DNA of 64,000 bases, taken from contig WTXG01000024.1 in NCBI GenBank assembly GCA_022496185.1, forward strand, positions 302,659 to 366,658, read 5' to 3'. Source of the stretch: Multifurca ochricompacta. Lineage: Eukaryota > Basidiomycota > Agaricomycetes > Russulales > Russulaceae. Of this stretch, positions 22,655 to 34,745 are shown piece after piece. The position numbers were made by a program, and so were the translations under genes. Position 1 is the stretch's first letter. Each line of letters starts with the position of its first letter. The notes below the pieces were generated by a model. It saw only the letters and a list, made by a program, of their open reading frames with translations, had not been told where the DNA came from and did no database searches.

Positions 22655-24152
22655 GTGGCTTCATCTAGCCAAAGCCAGACCTTGCACAACGAAGAACTCA
22701 TTGACCGACGAGACGAGGATAATCTTTCACAACAAGTCCTTGGCTCTGCCATCTGGAAAGATTTTGAAACTGAGTTTGGATACTACATCTATCACGATGA
22801 TCAGTACCAGCCAGTTGAATATGATGAACAGAAATGAGTCTGGTACCATATCCATTACTCTAGAAGCCATCGTTCCTGGGTTACCACAGGACCTGCCCCA
22901 CCAGAGTATGGCTTAGGACCTTGGAGAGAGAATCCTCTGGCCATCGTCACAGATTCAGAGAATGAAGAATATATCAAAGAAAGCAGTGAAGACGCACAGT
23001 TCATAGCCACTAGTTTTATGGCTCTGACAGTTGCACCCAAGAGTACCACATTCAGAACATCTGCTTTGGACTCTCCTCAGATTACATGACAAACATCCAA
23101 CACCCTGACCATTAGCCATCCAACTATGTCGACCATTGCCGCACAGTTACCCGACCCCACTCCAGTTGTCCCTCCACTGAACCTCCCTCCCCCATCAGGA
23201 TGTCTTATGGGTGTGCTGCCAACCACATTCACTGGCGACTGATCTCAGAGCAAGAAGTTCATGCTCAAGTTCGAGACGTTCAAAAATTTCAATCATGACA
23301 TCCTGCAGATCATAAACCCCTTCCAATGAACCAACCTCTTCCTCTCACTCATCAGAGGAGACTCTGTCAACGATTGGACAATTGTTACACTCAGAGGGGT
23401 GTACGCAGTTGAGTGTGGGCAGCTAGGTCACAGCGACAAGGTTGGGATGATCTTGGAATGATGCAGAAGACAATAAGTCTGATGCAGGGTCTACCAGAGT
23501 CACAGGCTCAGTGTACAAGTCACAGAGGACGAGTACCAAAGAGACGAGTTTGGGTGGTGAGATGCAAGGAAGGAAGTAAAGGTCCACAAGACTTCTGATT
23601 GACACAAAAGCTCAAGATGGGGAACCATCTGAGCGAGACTAGCTAGGGTATATATACATGCTGGACTAGCTTAGTCATCAGGGTTCTTATCTGTCTATCT
23701 AAGCGCTGTGGTTCTGGACATGTGACTATGGAACCTTCCATCAGAACCAGTGCCACCGTCTTCCCACGTCAACTAAGGTTCAGGGTCCTTCTGTACATGA
23801 GGCATCAAACCTTACTGTCACGTGATCTGCTTCTGTACCTCATGCTGTATCTGTCTTCTGGACTTTGGCATGGGACATCATGACTAAGCCGGCAATGTCC
23901 TTGTGGACCCCGCGCGGCTACTGTCACTGCTTGTGTGTCCCCCATGTCTTGCCATCTGTCAGGTACGCTGGGTAGGTTGTGACAACAATGGAGCAGATTG
24001 AATGGCTGAACGATAGAGTTACAGCCAGAACCAGGACCACAGATGAGGATCTGTGGGATATAGTGGCACAAAGATTTAAAGATGCCTTCACGGATGGGCA
24101 GGCCAAGCAGAAGGCTGCCAGAGAATTGAAATCCTTGAAAATGGAGAGAGGT
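22655..24152 (+). pseudogene. gag of element A, 5' part
   Basis: The frame opens at GTG (22655), not ATG, with SQSQTLHNEELIDRRDEDN, and is homologous to gag of elements B and C (EELIE(R/Q)RDE.NLSQQ). It has several stops and shifts after 22835. It is then broken by the solo LTR at 23383-23984 inside the DWTMEQ segment and resumes (TMEQIEWLND) to 24152, where element B cuts it after KSLKMERG. The rest of gag is at 34746-35385. Confidence 0.8.
23383..23984 (+). mobile_element. Solo LTR, 602 bp, in gag of element A
   Basis: TGTTACACTCAG..GGTTGTGACA flanked by the 5-bp TSD ACAAT (23378-23382 and 23985-23989). Removing it with one TSD copy restores the gag reading GACAATGGAGCA. No internal coding sequence. 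Orientation is uncertain. Confidence 0.85.
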
Positions 24153-24743
24153 GTTATGTCCAGTGTGGGACGTTCCACACGACTTGTGTGACAGCTTGGT
24201 TTGCGGATTCAGGTAAGAAACCAATAAGGCTCCTTGGAGTTCGGGTGAGGTGAGTCAAAGTCAGAAGGGCTGTCCCTTAAGACGATGTTGAGTGGAAAGT
24301 GCCAAAAGCACTGAGACGAACAAGTCAAGGATTCAAAGGGGATGTCCAGAAGACAGGCACTGATGTATTCAATAAGTTGAGTCTGAGGTCTACAAGGTAG
24401 CTACAGTGGACTTATATACGTAAGTAAACGGGCGTCAACGAGATAAGGATAGCAAGGTCAGGTGGGCCCAAATATACGAAAGTGGAGGGCGTAAAGCCGA
24501 GCTTCTGATAGGGTATTAAGTAAGTGTCCGATCGTAAAGATAAGGGATAAGAGATAACAAGATAAGAGTCAAGCATGGGCAAACAACAAGTCAACAAGTA
24601 CAACGGAGGTCATGGGGATGGGAGGAGAGCACATGATGGATCCCAGGACGGAGACATGATCATGAAATGTAGGGTGGGTGGTAAAGAGGGGTCGTTGTTG
24701 GGAAGGGTGAAGAAAACGGGGTTGCTTGGCAGGGATTGTAACA
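24153..24743 (-). repeat. 3' LTR of element B (LTR1 family)
   Basis: Plus-strand text TGTTATGTCCAGTG..GATTGTAACA; the reverse complement of LTR1 in element C. Differs from its 34149-34740 partner mainly by transitions. Confidence 0.88.
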
Positions 24744-24752
24744 TCACCCCCT

Positions 24753-25660
24753 TGTAACGGGTGAAACTCTGTGTACACTTAGAAACAAAAAGGGCTAAGG
24801 TGTGATGACCTAAGTCGTTGGGCGTACTGCGGAGGCAAATGTCACGCGTTAAGCAATGACCAGGAACTGTGTCACCCACTGTGGTTTATTCAACCACAAT
24901 GACGGCATTCTGAAACTGGAAGAAGCTGCAGCCCCAAGAGGACAAGATCCAAAGGATCAAGTCACACAGGGAGGCAGTATACCATTAGCACTATGTATCG
25001 AACTCATGTAGACAGTTACTCACCTGCAGCCCCAAGAGGACAAGATGGGGGCTACAGGCTGTTACAGGGGGTCTTATATACATTTCTCAGTGTAACGAGG
25101 TAAGCAGTAGGTGTAAGCAAGAATCAGCAAGTATCAGTCAGCTGTATTGCTGACTGAGCCTTATCTCTGTGATTCATAAGCTGCTTTACTCTGCTGACCG
25201 ATCATGCTCCACAGTGTGATGTCATAATGACGTCACTGTGGAGTAGATAACTGATATGTAGTCTAGCCCTTAGGTCTGGAACACGTCTATCTACTGATAC
25301 ATATGATTCTGTGCTAAAATTGGCCATGGCCCAACCTGGGCCCTTATCTAGAGCTCCACTTACCTAGAACCTTCTAGGCTGGACTCTTCTTATCTTGATA
25401 GCAGCTCCACTTGGTCTAGAACCGTCTGGACTGTGGAGCCTCTGCTTATTGTGGTAAACACAATAGAAGGTCGACTTGTTGTTGTTGAGTGGCTCTTGTG
25501 CTGACTAAGCAGCATGTGACTATTACATGTGACTTGGTCACATGATCCATGTCACGACTACATTCCCACGATCACGTGTTGAGACTGCTGGGTAGTCTTC
25601 CCTCAGTCATGTGATCCAAAAGGGAGAAAATAAAAGGAAAAATAAAATAGAGCCATGACA
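24753..25660 (-). mobile_element. Solo LTR (LTR2 family), 908 bp, at the 3' end of element B
   Basis: On the minus strand TGTCATGGCTCTATTTT..CCCGTTACA, flanked by CCCCT (24748-24752 and 25661-25665; AGGGG on the element strand). It interrupts the purine tract immediately before the 3' LTR. It is the same family as 33207-34103 but in the opposite orientation, which creates a misleading 0.9-kb inverted repeat around 7.5 kb. Confidence 0.88.
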
Positions 25661-25687
25661 CCCCTCTTCTGGTTCTAGCAGACCCAG

Positions 25688-28196
25688 CTAGAAACGACTC
25701 GTACCGTCATCATCCTGCACCAACTCCAGATAGTCATCCGCTACATTACGATCATCCAATGTGTAGTTCTCCTTGTCTGAATCCTGTGGACATTGGTGGG
25801 CGCGGAGGAACCCATATGGTCCGCGCTGACCACAGGAGCGACATAGATCATGGACTGGGCAGTCCAGTTTGCGGTGTCCAGAGTTATGACGGAGGCACTT
25901 GCCACACCACCCAGATGGATTGATGATGGTGGGGGCAACTCCTACACAACGGAAAATGCAAAACCTGCTCCAGTGGAGGTTGCTATGACAGTGCTGGCAC
26001 CACTTGCAGTTGAGGGGACAGTTCCAGCTAATGTGGTACTTACTGTCACACTGCCAGCAGGTCTTGCCACACGGGTTCTCGTGCATGTGTGGCATCTCGA
26101 ACTGATTCGGTATTAGTCTTGGGGCAGCCCCCAATGATTGCGGGGGCAGGGGTCGTGCATAGGTGTCAGCGTACCGTTCAGCAATAGTTTGGTACGCATC
26201 CTGTTATGACCCTACTCTTTTCCTAACCCTGTACACCATGCCTGATTCCTTGCACTATCCTTGATCTCCTCCTTCTCTGGACCACTCTTTGATGCCCTTG
26301 GCCTGTTGCCTTGGGACCTTCCTTGATGCCTGTGGCCTGTGTGCCCAGGACCCTACCCTGATTCCTGTGACATTGTTCATAGGACTGACCTCCCATGCCA
26401 CCATTTACACCTAACCTGCTGGTAGTTAAGCTGCTACACTGTTGGATGTACACCACCCTTCCTTGCTGCCTTGGCTTATGCCTTGGCCACTGCTCCTGAC
26501 CCTGTCCCTGTGCTTGACACCCATAGGAACCCCTGACATTGTCCCTGCCAATCTGACCAGTCCAGACAACTAGACAACTTTGGCTTGTACTTGACCCTCT
26601 GCCAGTCATGTGACTCCTGGCCATGTGACCCTTGGCCATGTGACCCTTGGCCATGTGATCCTTGACCATGTGATCCCTGACCCTGATCACAGCATCTTCA
26701 TCTGATCATTTACCCCTTTCTGATCACATGGCCCATCTGGCTTATCATTCGCTTCTCTGATTCCTGTGGGAGTATTCCCACATCCACCCTGACTCCTGTG
26801 GGACCTGTTATCTCCCCATTTACCCCTGACCCTGGTGGGAATCCTCCCACACTGATATGACTCCTGTGGGGCTGTCCCACATGATTATGCTTCTGATAAG
26901 GCTTATCCTTATCATGGACTATATTTGACATCTTATCTGCTATTGGATGATAAGGACTCTGACCCTGTTCCTGATTAGCTACAAACCAGATCCCCATACA
27001 GTATATAAGACCCTGTAGACAGTTTGTACAACCCTAGATTTGACCTCTTGGGCCTTCAGCCTAGAGATCTTAGACCCCAGAATCTATCAAAGCCTTTTCC
27101 CCTTCTTTTGCGCCTTTGAGATCCTTACAGGGACCCCCATTGCCTCTGGCAATGGGTGTGTACCCTTCCTTTTGAACCTTCTTGCCACTCTATAGGGCTT
27201 TAGCACACTCAGCTTGGCCCTGTTCCCACTCAACAGCCTTAGGGGATTAGCTCCCTTTGGCTGACTCTTCCCATCTTCCTCTGTGCTTGGTTATGGCACA
27301 TTTTCCTATCCATCCCGAAGCTAAGAGGCTAGCCCTGTTGTGCTAAGCCTGTTGTAGATCCCAGACCCACAAGTGTTGGGTGCCGCAGATGTGGCTGACT
27401 AGTGCCAGACTAGTGGACTCAAGCTGATTGGTGCATGTCGCACAGAACACCCTGCTGAGCGTTACACATCCCCCACTTCCAACCTTTTCCGGATCTCCAC
27501 CAACTCCTGCTCCACCTGAAACATCCCATTGGTTAACCATGCCATCATCTTTGCATACTCCTTATACTGTTTGTTGAGTGTCGTATGCAACATCAAGTTC
27601 TTCCACAGTCTCATTACTTCCGCTTTGAGATGCGGAAGTCGCATGTCATTGAGCACCTCATCAATAGCAAATGCTTGGGAGTCCTCGGCAGCCAGGTGTC
27701 TGAGTTGTTCATCCGTCATTGTGTGATGGAGACGGCCCGTGTACCTTTCTTCTAAATAAACTGGTGCCCCATAGACAGGGCCATCCTTCTTCATACATCC
27801 TGCAACGTCCATCCCTCCGTTGGTGTAGAAGATGTACTTGGCAATGGCGGTCATCCCATCAGTCATGGTGATTTCGAGGGGGAAGTATGTCAATGAGTCG
27901 GGGTTATTGGCAAAGAAAGGGAACTCCGGCACTTCATCATCCAATTCCATACCTAGCAAGTCATTCGGGTGTGGCTCCTCACTGTGTTCAAAGTCATCGT
28001 TCGGGTTCAGTGATTGATTCTTGACCCGAGCTTCTGCGGCCTCGTAGTCAATCGGTGAGGAGGGGCATGTAGAGGGATGAGCGGAAGGGAAGTTCTCGGC
28101 AACTACGGTAGTGGCGGTGAAGGCGTTGACGGCAGCATTGGCAGTGATGAAAGACATGATGGATTCTGTGGTTGTAGGACATTGCTGTGGGAGCAT
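25688..28196 (-). CDS. Element B ORF3: zinc-knuckle protein downstream of pol
   Basis: Starts ATG at 28196, 37 nt after the pol stop and in another frame, and ends near 25688. It is interrupted only by the solo LTR 26202-27466; without that and one TSD copy it is 412 codons, the same as in element C. Order: Ser/Thr/Ala-rich N-terminus; acidic DDEVPEFPFF; a conserved block with AKYIFYTN, GMDVAGC and YGAPVYLEE; a leucine/charge-rich probable coiled coil ending RKRLEVGD; then a Cys/His cluster. The cluster has two exact CX2CX4HX4C knuckles (CWQCDSKYHISWNC; CQHCHSNLHWSRFC), then CX2CX6HX4C and a CX2C..HXC group. It is probably a nucleic-acid-binding protein. I know no named family. It occupies the place where some gypsy elements carry env, but has no membrane segment. 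Confidence 0.75.
26202..27466 (+). mobile_element. Solo LTR (LTR3), 1265 bp, inside ORF3 of element B
   Basis: TGTTATGACCC..GAGCGTTACA with TSD CATCC (26197-26201 and 27467-27471). A TATATAAGACC box (27003) suggests plus orientation. It holds a minisatellite of about 15-bp units, CATGTGACCCTTGGC and variants (26625-26690). No ORF of note. Excision in silico restores the ORF3 frame. Confidence 0.85.
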
Positions 28197-28233
28197 GTAC
28201 TGGGGAATTCAGTCAGGGTCTGGGGGCGTTCTT

Positions 28234-31200
28234 TTAACTATCCCTGGGCGCTTCTGGGTGTCGGTTATGGAACTTCGAGATAAGGTCCGGGGCAAAGATA
28301 TTCCTGGCTGGCTCCCACGAATTGCCAGAGTCTGGGAATCCTTTCCACTTAATGAGGTAATGCAGCTTGTGCCCTCGGCCTTTATGTAGCGAGTCTAGAA
28401 TCTGTTCCACTTCCCACTCCACTTCTCCATTGATAAGATCAGGGGGGGGTCTTGGGAAGTTTTCCCCATGGAGAGTCGTTTCTTTGTAAGGTGTTAGAAG
28501 TCTGGCATGGAAGACCAGATGGATCCTCCATGTGGGCGGGAGCTTGAGTTCGTATGACACATCTGACAGCTTCCTTGTTATCTCAAATGGTCCGTGACAT
28601 CGGGGTGCTAGCTTGGCGGTTGGATGTGACGTATGGATGTTCTTCCCTTCTAGCCAGACAAGGTCATTGGTCTGATAAGGCATGAATTTCGAAGGCTTCT
28701 CTGACAGGACCTTTTGCACCTTTAACAGGTTCTCATTGGCCAATTTCCGGATCTCTTCCCATTGGTCGATACGCTGCATGGCTGATGGGACATTTACAGG
28801 TTTCTTGGCCCAGGTGGTTCGGGGCATCCATCCCATGATAAGTGAAAACAGGGAGGCCTTGGTGGTGCCATTGGGCCAGGAGTTATGTGCAAACTCAGCC
28901 ATTGCTAGCCAGTCAGCCCAATCATCTTGTCATCCGTTGCACCAGAACCGAAGATATTGCTCGAGCCACTGGTTTGTCCTTTCTGATTGCCCATCTGTCT
29001 GTGGGTGATAGGCCATCGAGATGTTCTGAGTTATATCCAAAACCTTGCAAAGTGCCTTGGCAAATGCGGAGGTGAAACGTGGGTTGCAGTCTGAAATGAC
29101 CTTCTCAGGGAGGCTGTAATGCCTGTAGATGTGGTCTAGGTATAGTTTGGCCACTCCTTCTGCTGTGATGGATTCGTTGCATGGTATGAATAATGCTGCT
29201 TTTGAACAGTCGTGGTCGGTGATGGTCAAGATGGAGTCAAAGCCTCTGGAAACAGGGAGTTTAACGATGAAGTCCATGGCAATGGTTTGGAATGGTTGTG
29301 AGGCTGTGGGTGTGATTGGGAATGGTGCTGGTGGGTGCGGGTGCATGTTTACTTTATTGGCTTGGCACTCTGCACATCCTTTCACATAATCTTCCACATC
29401 CTTCTTCATATTTGGCCACCAGTAGTCTCATTTGGCCAGGGTGTACATATTAGCAATGCCAGGGTGTCCAGCCGAAGGGAGATCGTGGTGAAAATGGATC
29501 ACCCCCCTCTTAATGTTGTCGCCACTGGTGACAACGAGATGATCCCCATCCTTCCACCACAAGCCTTCAACTTGTTTGAGGTTGTGGGCCTCTACCCAGG
29601 ATCAGCATAACTGCTGATTCATATTCTGCGATACCTGAGCCCACAGGTCCATGTCATGAAGACTGACGACTGCTTGCTTTGCAAAAACCTCTTCTGGGAG
29701 TACCGTGATATTATTATTGTCTTCTTCCCCACTGCTTAAATCAGGTTGTCGTGACAGGGCGTCTGCACGTGCATTGTGACTTCCTGCAATATGTTTCAGT
29801 ATGAAGTTGTATTCTTCCAGCTCCAAAACTTCATGAGCGACCCGTCGGCTGATTTTGTGGGGTTCTTTCCAATAGAGTAGGTTGGAGTGGTTGGTATGGA
29901 TGATGGTCTTGTGAGGTGTTCCTGCTAGGTAGAGTCGCCAATGTCATAGTGCTTTTACGATGGCAAGTAATTCTCTATCCCAGATATCATAATTTCGCTC
30001 CACTGATGAAAATGTCTCCGAGTAGAAGGCAATCGGGTGAAGTAGTCCCATTATATCCCTCTGATTCAGTACGGCGCCGTTAGCGAAGTGGGAGGCGTTG
30101 ACTTCGAGTTCAAAGGGCTTTTCCAAATCCGGCTGTAGAAGGACTGGTTCTGAGCCAATGATATCTTGGATCTGTTCAAAGGCCTGCTGCTGTTCATCTG
30201 CCCAGTGCCAAGGTACATCCTTTTTTAATAATCCATTCAGTGGTTGGGCGATTCCTGAGAACCCCCAGACAAATTGTTGATAAAAGTTGCAAAACCCAAT
30301 GAAGGATCGCATGTCTTTGACACACGTCGGTGTGGGCCACTCCCGGATTCCTTGTACTTTCACCGGGTCCATCCGCACATGTCCTCCCTCTAGAATAACT
30401 CCCAGGTATTTGACACTTTGTTGTTCAAACGAGCACTTGGCTGGCTTGAGGTACAAGTCATGCTCACACAGGATGTCTAATACCTGGTGTACTCGTTCTC
30501 GATGATGGGTCAAGTCATCTGTGGTAGCCACTAGTATGTCATCCATGTACACCACTACTTCGCCTGTAAGGATAGGGTCACGGAAAATGTGGTTCATCAT
30601 AGACTGAAAAGTGGCAGGCGAGTTGGTAAGACCGAAGAACATGACGTTTGGCTCAAAGAGCCCCTGGTTGGTCTTAAATGCCACTTTACATTGGTCTCCT
30701 TCTTTGATCCGAATATTGTTGTAACCCCAGCAGACATCCATCTTAGAGAACAAGGACTTGTCCCGCATGGTATCGATGAGCTCCGATATAAGTGGCAATG
30801 GGTAGGCATTCTTCACCGTATGGGCGTTTATCTGTCGGTAATCCTGGACAGGTCGAAGTTTGCCGTCTTTCTTTTTGATGAAGAAGAATGGCGACGCATA
30901 TGGTGATTTTGACGGACGAATGTACCCTTTCGCAAGATGTTCCTCGAGGAATGTTGTGAGTGCTGTCTGTTCTGCCTGTGATAATGGGTAGATTTTACAG
31001 TCGATTGCTGATGGGGTGTCAGGTGTGAAATCAATGGTGTGGTCCCATGGCCGTGCGGGGGGGAAGTGCTGTGATTCCTCCTCCGAGAATACCTTCCAGT
31101 GTTGGTGGTACTCCTTCGGCACCACTTCCTCAAAAGTCTTCTCTGTCTGCCCTTCCACTGTCTTCTGCACAAGTTCTGATGCTTTGGTAGCGAAGCAATA

Positions 31201-31716
31201 ACCCGGATCCTCATCCTCTCTCGCTGCCCTTCGTGCTACCGAGTGCTGAGCTGCATAGTCGTACCCCATTGATGTGATGAGAACAGGGTAGGAGTCTTTG
31301 TCCATGGTCGCATCACTCCAGTTGATCTTGGGTTCAAATGCAGCAAGCCAGGGATATCCCAGAACTACATCCTCTTCACCGAGATTGGTGACTAGAAAGT
31401 GTATGACTTTCATCTTTTCTCCTACTTGGACATTAAGGTCTGTGTAGTGTGTAATCTTCCCTGCTTTGTTGGCAGTTCCATCAATATTCCAGATATTCTT
31501 TTCCTGGGGGAGTGCCAGCATCCCTAATCCCATGGTCCTTGCCATTCATGGGCTGATGAAGTTATCAGTGGCTCCTGAGTCAATCAGGATGTCACAGTCG
31601 GCCGTTTTCTGTGTAGTCTCGAAATGTACTGGTATTTTCAGGGATTTGAAGCGACTAGTATACACAGAGGTTACATGTAATGCTCGCGCCCAGGCTGATG
31701 GGTTTGAGCCAATCAA
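28234..31716 (-). pseudogene. pol of element B (protease-RT-RNase H-integrase-chromodomain)
   Basis: Entered by a -1 shift at the end of gag. Protease DSGATDNF; RT with VVYMDDILVAT (the YMDD motif) and MDVCWGYNN; RNase H-type EVNASHF and SETFSSVERNYDIWDREL; integrase HHDLPSAGHPG and CAECQANK zinc-binding region, then an integrase core with catalytic Asp/Asp/Glu context (TMDFI; SDCNPRF; GQSERTNQW). The C-terminal chromodomain contains EWEVEQILDS and YLIKWKGFP..NSWEP. TGA codons interrupt it near 31549, 29942, 29600, 29430 and 28928, at least the first two at expected Arg positions. It ends EAPRDS at 28234. Otherwise collinear with element C. Confidence 0.88.
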
Positions 31717-33201
31717 AAATCCTTTTTAGCGAATGCCTTTTCCACCAGAATGGCTCACACTTCTTCACTTTCTTTCATCATGTTTGCCCATATCTCTTGC
31801 GCCTTTTCTTCTTTTGTCGGCGTCCTTTTGTCAATGGTTGGTGGATTGTTACGGATAGGTGTAACAGTTGCTTCTGCCGCTCGTGCCCCCTTTTTCGGGC
31901 ATTTCCTCGACATGTGCCCTTGCGCTTTGCAGCGAAAGCACCTTCCTTCTTTCATCAACATCTGCCTCTCATCTTCGGTGAGTGCGACTCGTGCTCTGGT
32001 TCTATCGGCAGAAGTGTCCATGGCATTTGGATCCCTCTGGCTGGTGTGTGTTGGTTTGACCCCGAAGGCGGCCTTCCATTGGTCGCGGGTCTTTCCCTTT
32101 CTTGTATCGACTCCAAAGCGTGTCTGGAAGTCGAGATAATCTTGCTGCTGTTGTTGAGCAGCGTCAACCCATGTGTCCCAATCATTGGGGTGGTGGAACT
32201 GGATGATGTTCTTTACCAATGGGTTGGGTAACCCTTGGGAAAAGAGGTCTAGTGTCACCTCTTCATCTGTATCGTAGCCAGCCCTGTTGGCCAGACTTCT
32301 GAACTTTGCTACATAGGCATCCAGTTCTCCCTTCTCCATTCTCAGAGCTTTTAATTCTCGAGCAGCCTTCTGCTTGGCCTGCCCATTGGTGAACGCATCT
32401 TTAAACCTCTGGGCAATGGTTTCCCAAAGTCCTTCGCTAGTGGTATGATGTCCACTTTCAATCTGTTCATTCAGCCATTCCAGCTGTTCCATGGTCCAGT
32501 CATCCACGGCCTCCCCTTGAATTAACAATAAGAAGAGGTTTGTGCACTGGAAGGGGTTGATGATCTGGGGGACATTGTGGTTGAAGTTTTTAAAAGTCGT
32601 AAACTCCAACATAAACTTCTTGCTTTGTGATCGGTCTCCTGCAAATGTCTGTGGCAATACACCCAACAGGCGTCCCGATGGTGGGGGAATGTTTGGTGGC
32701 AACACAGCTGGGGGTGGTGGGGGAGGAGGAGCCAGGTCTGGAAGTTGGGCGGCAATAGTAGACATTCCTTGATAAAATGGGGTGATGGTGTTGGTGGACT
32801 GTATGGATATCTGGGGAGTTGTCAAAGCAGGGGCTCTGGATGTGGCAACTCTGGGTGCAACTGGGGTGGTAGTCAACGCTAATACCAGTGCTTCTTCACT
32901 AGGTTCTTCTACGTACTCTTCTGGTTCAGAGTCCGTGACAATGGCCGGGGGATTTTCTCTCCACGGTCCTAATCCAAATTCAGGTGGGGCAGGTCCTGTA
33001 GTAACCCAAGAGTGTCAGCTATCCGAATATTGGATACGATACCAAACTCTTTTCTCGTTGTCGTATTCTACCAGTTGGTATCTTCCATTGTAATAGACAT
33101 AGTATCCAAACTTGGACTCAAAATCTTTCCAGGTGGCAGAGCCAAGTACTTGCTGTGAAAGATTATGTTCATCTCTTCGTTCGATGAGTTCTTCTCGGAA
33201 T
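31713..33201 (-). pseudogene. gag of element B
   Basis: Continues REELIERRDEHNLSQQ from the 5' end, where the first codons (GTG at 34129) are cut off by the solo LTR 33207-34103. A Pro-rich segment is followed by a capsid-like region (SKKFMLEFTTFKNF; AQRFKDAF; DLFSQGLPNPLVKNI) and one CCHC knuckle, CFRCKAQGHMSRKC. TGA codons near 33013 and 31753 break the frame. The stop at 31713-31715 overlaps the slippery site leading to pol. Role: virus-like particle formation and RNA packaging. Confidence 0.85.
31716..31722 (-). promoter_or_regulatory. gag-pol -1 frameshift site, element B
   Basis: On the minus strand G GAT TTT directly precedes the gag stop TGA. Slipping one base back enters the pol frame (TTG ATT GGC). 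The same AAGGATTTTTGATTGG text occurs at the gag end in elements A and C. GGATTTN is a known class of retroviral slippery heptamer. Confidence 0.7.
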
Positions 33202-33206
33202 AAGGT

Positions 33207-34103
33207 TGTCACGGCTCTATTTTATTTTCTTTCTCCCTTTTAGGATCACATGACTGTGGGAAGATTACCCAGCAGTCTCAACACATGATCATGGGAATGT
33301 AGTCGTGACATGGATCATGTGACCGAGTCACATGTAATAGTCACATGCTGCTTAGTCAGCACAAGAGCCACTCAACAATAACAAGTCGATTCTCTATTGT
33401 GTTTACCACAATAGGCAAGGCTCCACAGTCTAGACGGTTCTAGACCAAGTGGAGCTGTTATCAAGATAAGAGGAGTCCAGCCTAGAAGGATCTAGGTAAG
33501 TGGAGCTCTAGATAAGGGCCCAGGTTGGGCCATGGCCAATTATAGCACAGAACCACATGTATCAGTAGATAGACGTGTTCCAGACCTAAGGGCTAGACTA
33601 CATATCAGTTATCTACTCCACAGTGACGTCATTATGACATCACACTGTGGAGCATGATCAGTCAGCAGAGTAAAGCAGCTTACGAATCACAAAGATAAGG
33701 CTCAGTCAGCAATACAGCTGACTGATACTTGCTGATTCTTGCTTACACTCATCGCTTACCTCGTTACACTGAGAAATGTATATAAGACCCTCTGTAACAG
33801 CCTGTAGCCCCCATCTTGTCCTCTTGGGGCTGCAGGTGAGTAACTGTCTACACGAGTTCGATACATAGTGCTAATGGTACACTGCCTCCCTGTGACTTGA
33901 TCCTTTGGATCTTGTCCTCTTGGGGCTGCAGTTTCTTCCAGTTTCAGAACGCCGTCATCGTGGTTGCAAAACCACAGTGGGTGACATAGTTCCTGGTCAT
34001 TACTTGACGCGTGACGTTTGCCTCCGCGGTACGCCCAACGACTTAGGTCACCTTTCTTTTGCCCTTCCTGTTTCTAAGTGTACACGGAGCTTCACCCGTT
34101 ACA
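33207..34103 (+). mobile_element. Solo LTR (LTR2 family), 897 bp, at the 5' end of element B
   Basis: Plus text TGTCACGGCTCTATTTT..CCCGTTACA flanked by AAGGT (33202-33206 and 34104-34108). It has a TATATAAGACC box (33780) and then CCTCTTGGGGCTGCAG twice (33824, 33920). It separates the first gag codons of element B from the rest. Family shared with 24753-25660. Confidence 0.88.
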
Positions 34104-34135
34104 AAGGTCTGACTGCAGCTGGAAGCCACGATGGG

Positions 34136-34146
34136 AGACTCGACTT
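34136..34146 (-). promoter_or_regulatory. Self-priming primer-binding site of element B
   Basis: Element-strand AAGTCGAGTCT two bases after the 5' LTR pairs exactly with AGACTCGACTT in the LTR (plus-strand coordinates 34371-34381), downstream of its TATA box. Confidence 0.72.
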
Positions 34147-34148
34147 GA

Positions 34149-34740
34149 TGTTACATCCAGTGTGGGACATTCCACACGACTTGTGTGACAGCTTGGTTTG
34201 TGGATTCAGGTAAGAAACCAATAAGGCTCCTTGGAGTTTGGGTGAGGTGAGTCAAAGTCAGAAGGGCTGTCCCTTAAGATGATGTTGAGCGGAAAGTGCC
34301 AAAAGCACTGAGACGAATGAGTCAAGGATTCAAAGGGGATGTCCAGAAGACAGGCACCGATGTATTCAATAAGTCGAGTCTGAGGTCTACAAGGTAGCTA
34401 CAGTGGACTTATATACGTAAGTAAATGGGCGTCAACGAGATAAGGATAGCAAGGTCAGGTGGGCCCAAATATACGAAAGCGGAGGGCGTAAAGCCGAGCT
34501 TCTGATAGGGTATTAAGTAAGTGTCTGATCATAAAGATAAGGGATAAGAGATAACGAGATAAGAGTCAAGCATGGGCAAACAACAAGTCAACAAGTACAA
34601 CGGAGGTCACGGGGATGGGAGGAGAGCACGTGATGGATCCCAGGACAGAGACGTGATCATGAAATGTAGGGTGGGTGGTAAAGAGGGGTCGTTGTTGGGA
34701 AGGGTGAAGAAAACAGGGTTGCTCGGCAGGGATTGTAACA
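34149..34740 (-). repeat. 5' LTR of element B (LTR1 family)
   Basis: 592 bp, plus-strand text TGTTACATCCAGTG..GATTGTAACA; followed by TSD AGAGG and the resumed gag of element A. Confidence 0.9.
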
Positions 34741-34745
34741 AGAGG

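Larger units (their letters stand above)
24153..34740 (-). mobile_element. Element B: full-length Ty3/gypsy chromovirus nested in element A
   Basis: LTRs 24153-24743 (3') and 34149-34740 (5') are direct repeats on the minus strand, TSD AGAGG (24148-24152, 34741-34745) within gag of element A. Read right to left: self-priming site, gag, pol, ORF3, purine tract. Three solo LTRs have landed in it: 33207-34103, 26202-27466 and 24753-25660, each with its own 5-bp TSD. Coding regions carry few lesions apart from scattered TGA codons. Same family as element C. Confidence 0.92.

Noticed and set aside
26625..26690. CRISPR-like array
   Set aside because: Direct tandem CATGTGACCCTTGGC units without spacers, inside a solo LTR; a minisatellite.
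24753..34103. Large inverted-terminal-repeat transposon (foldback or Maverick-like)
   Set aside because: The two repeats are each flanked by their own 5-bp TSD and begin and end TG..CA, so they are two independent solo LTRs in opposite orientation inside a gypsy element.
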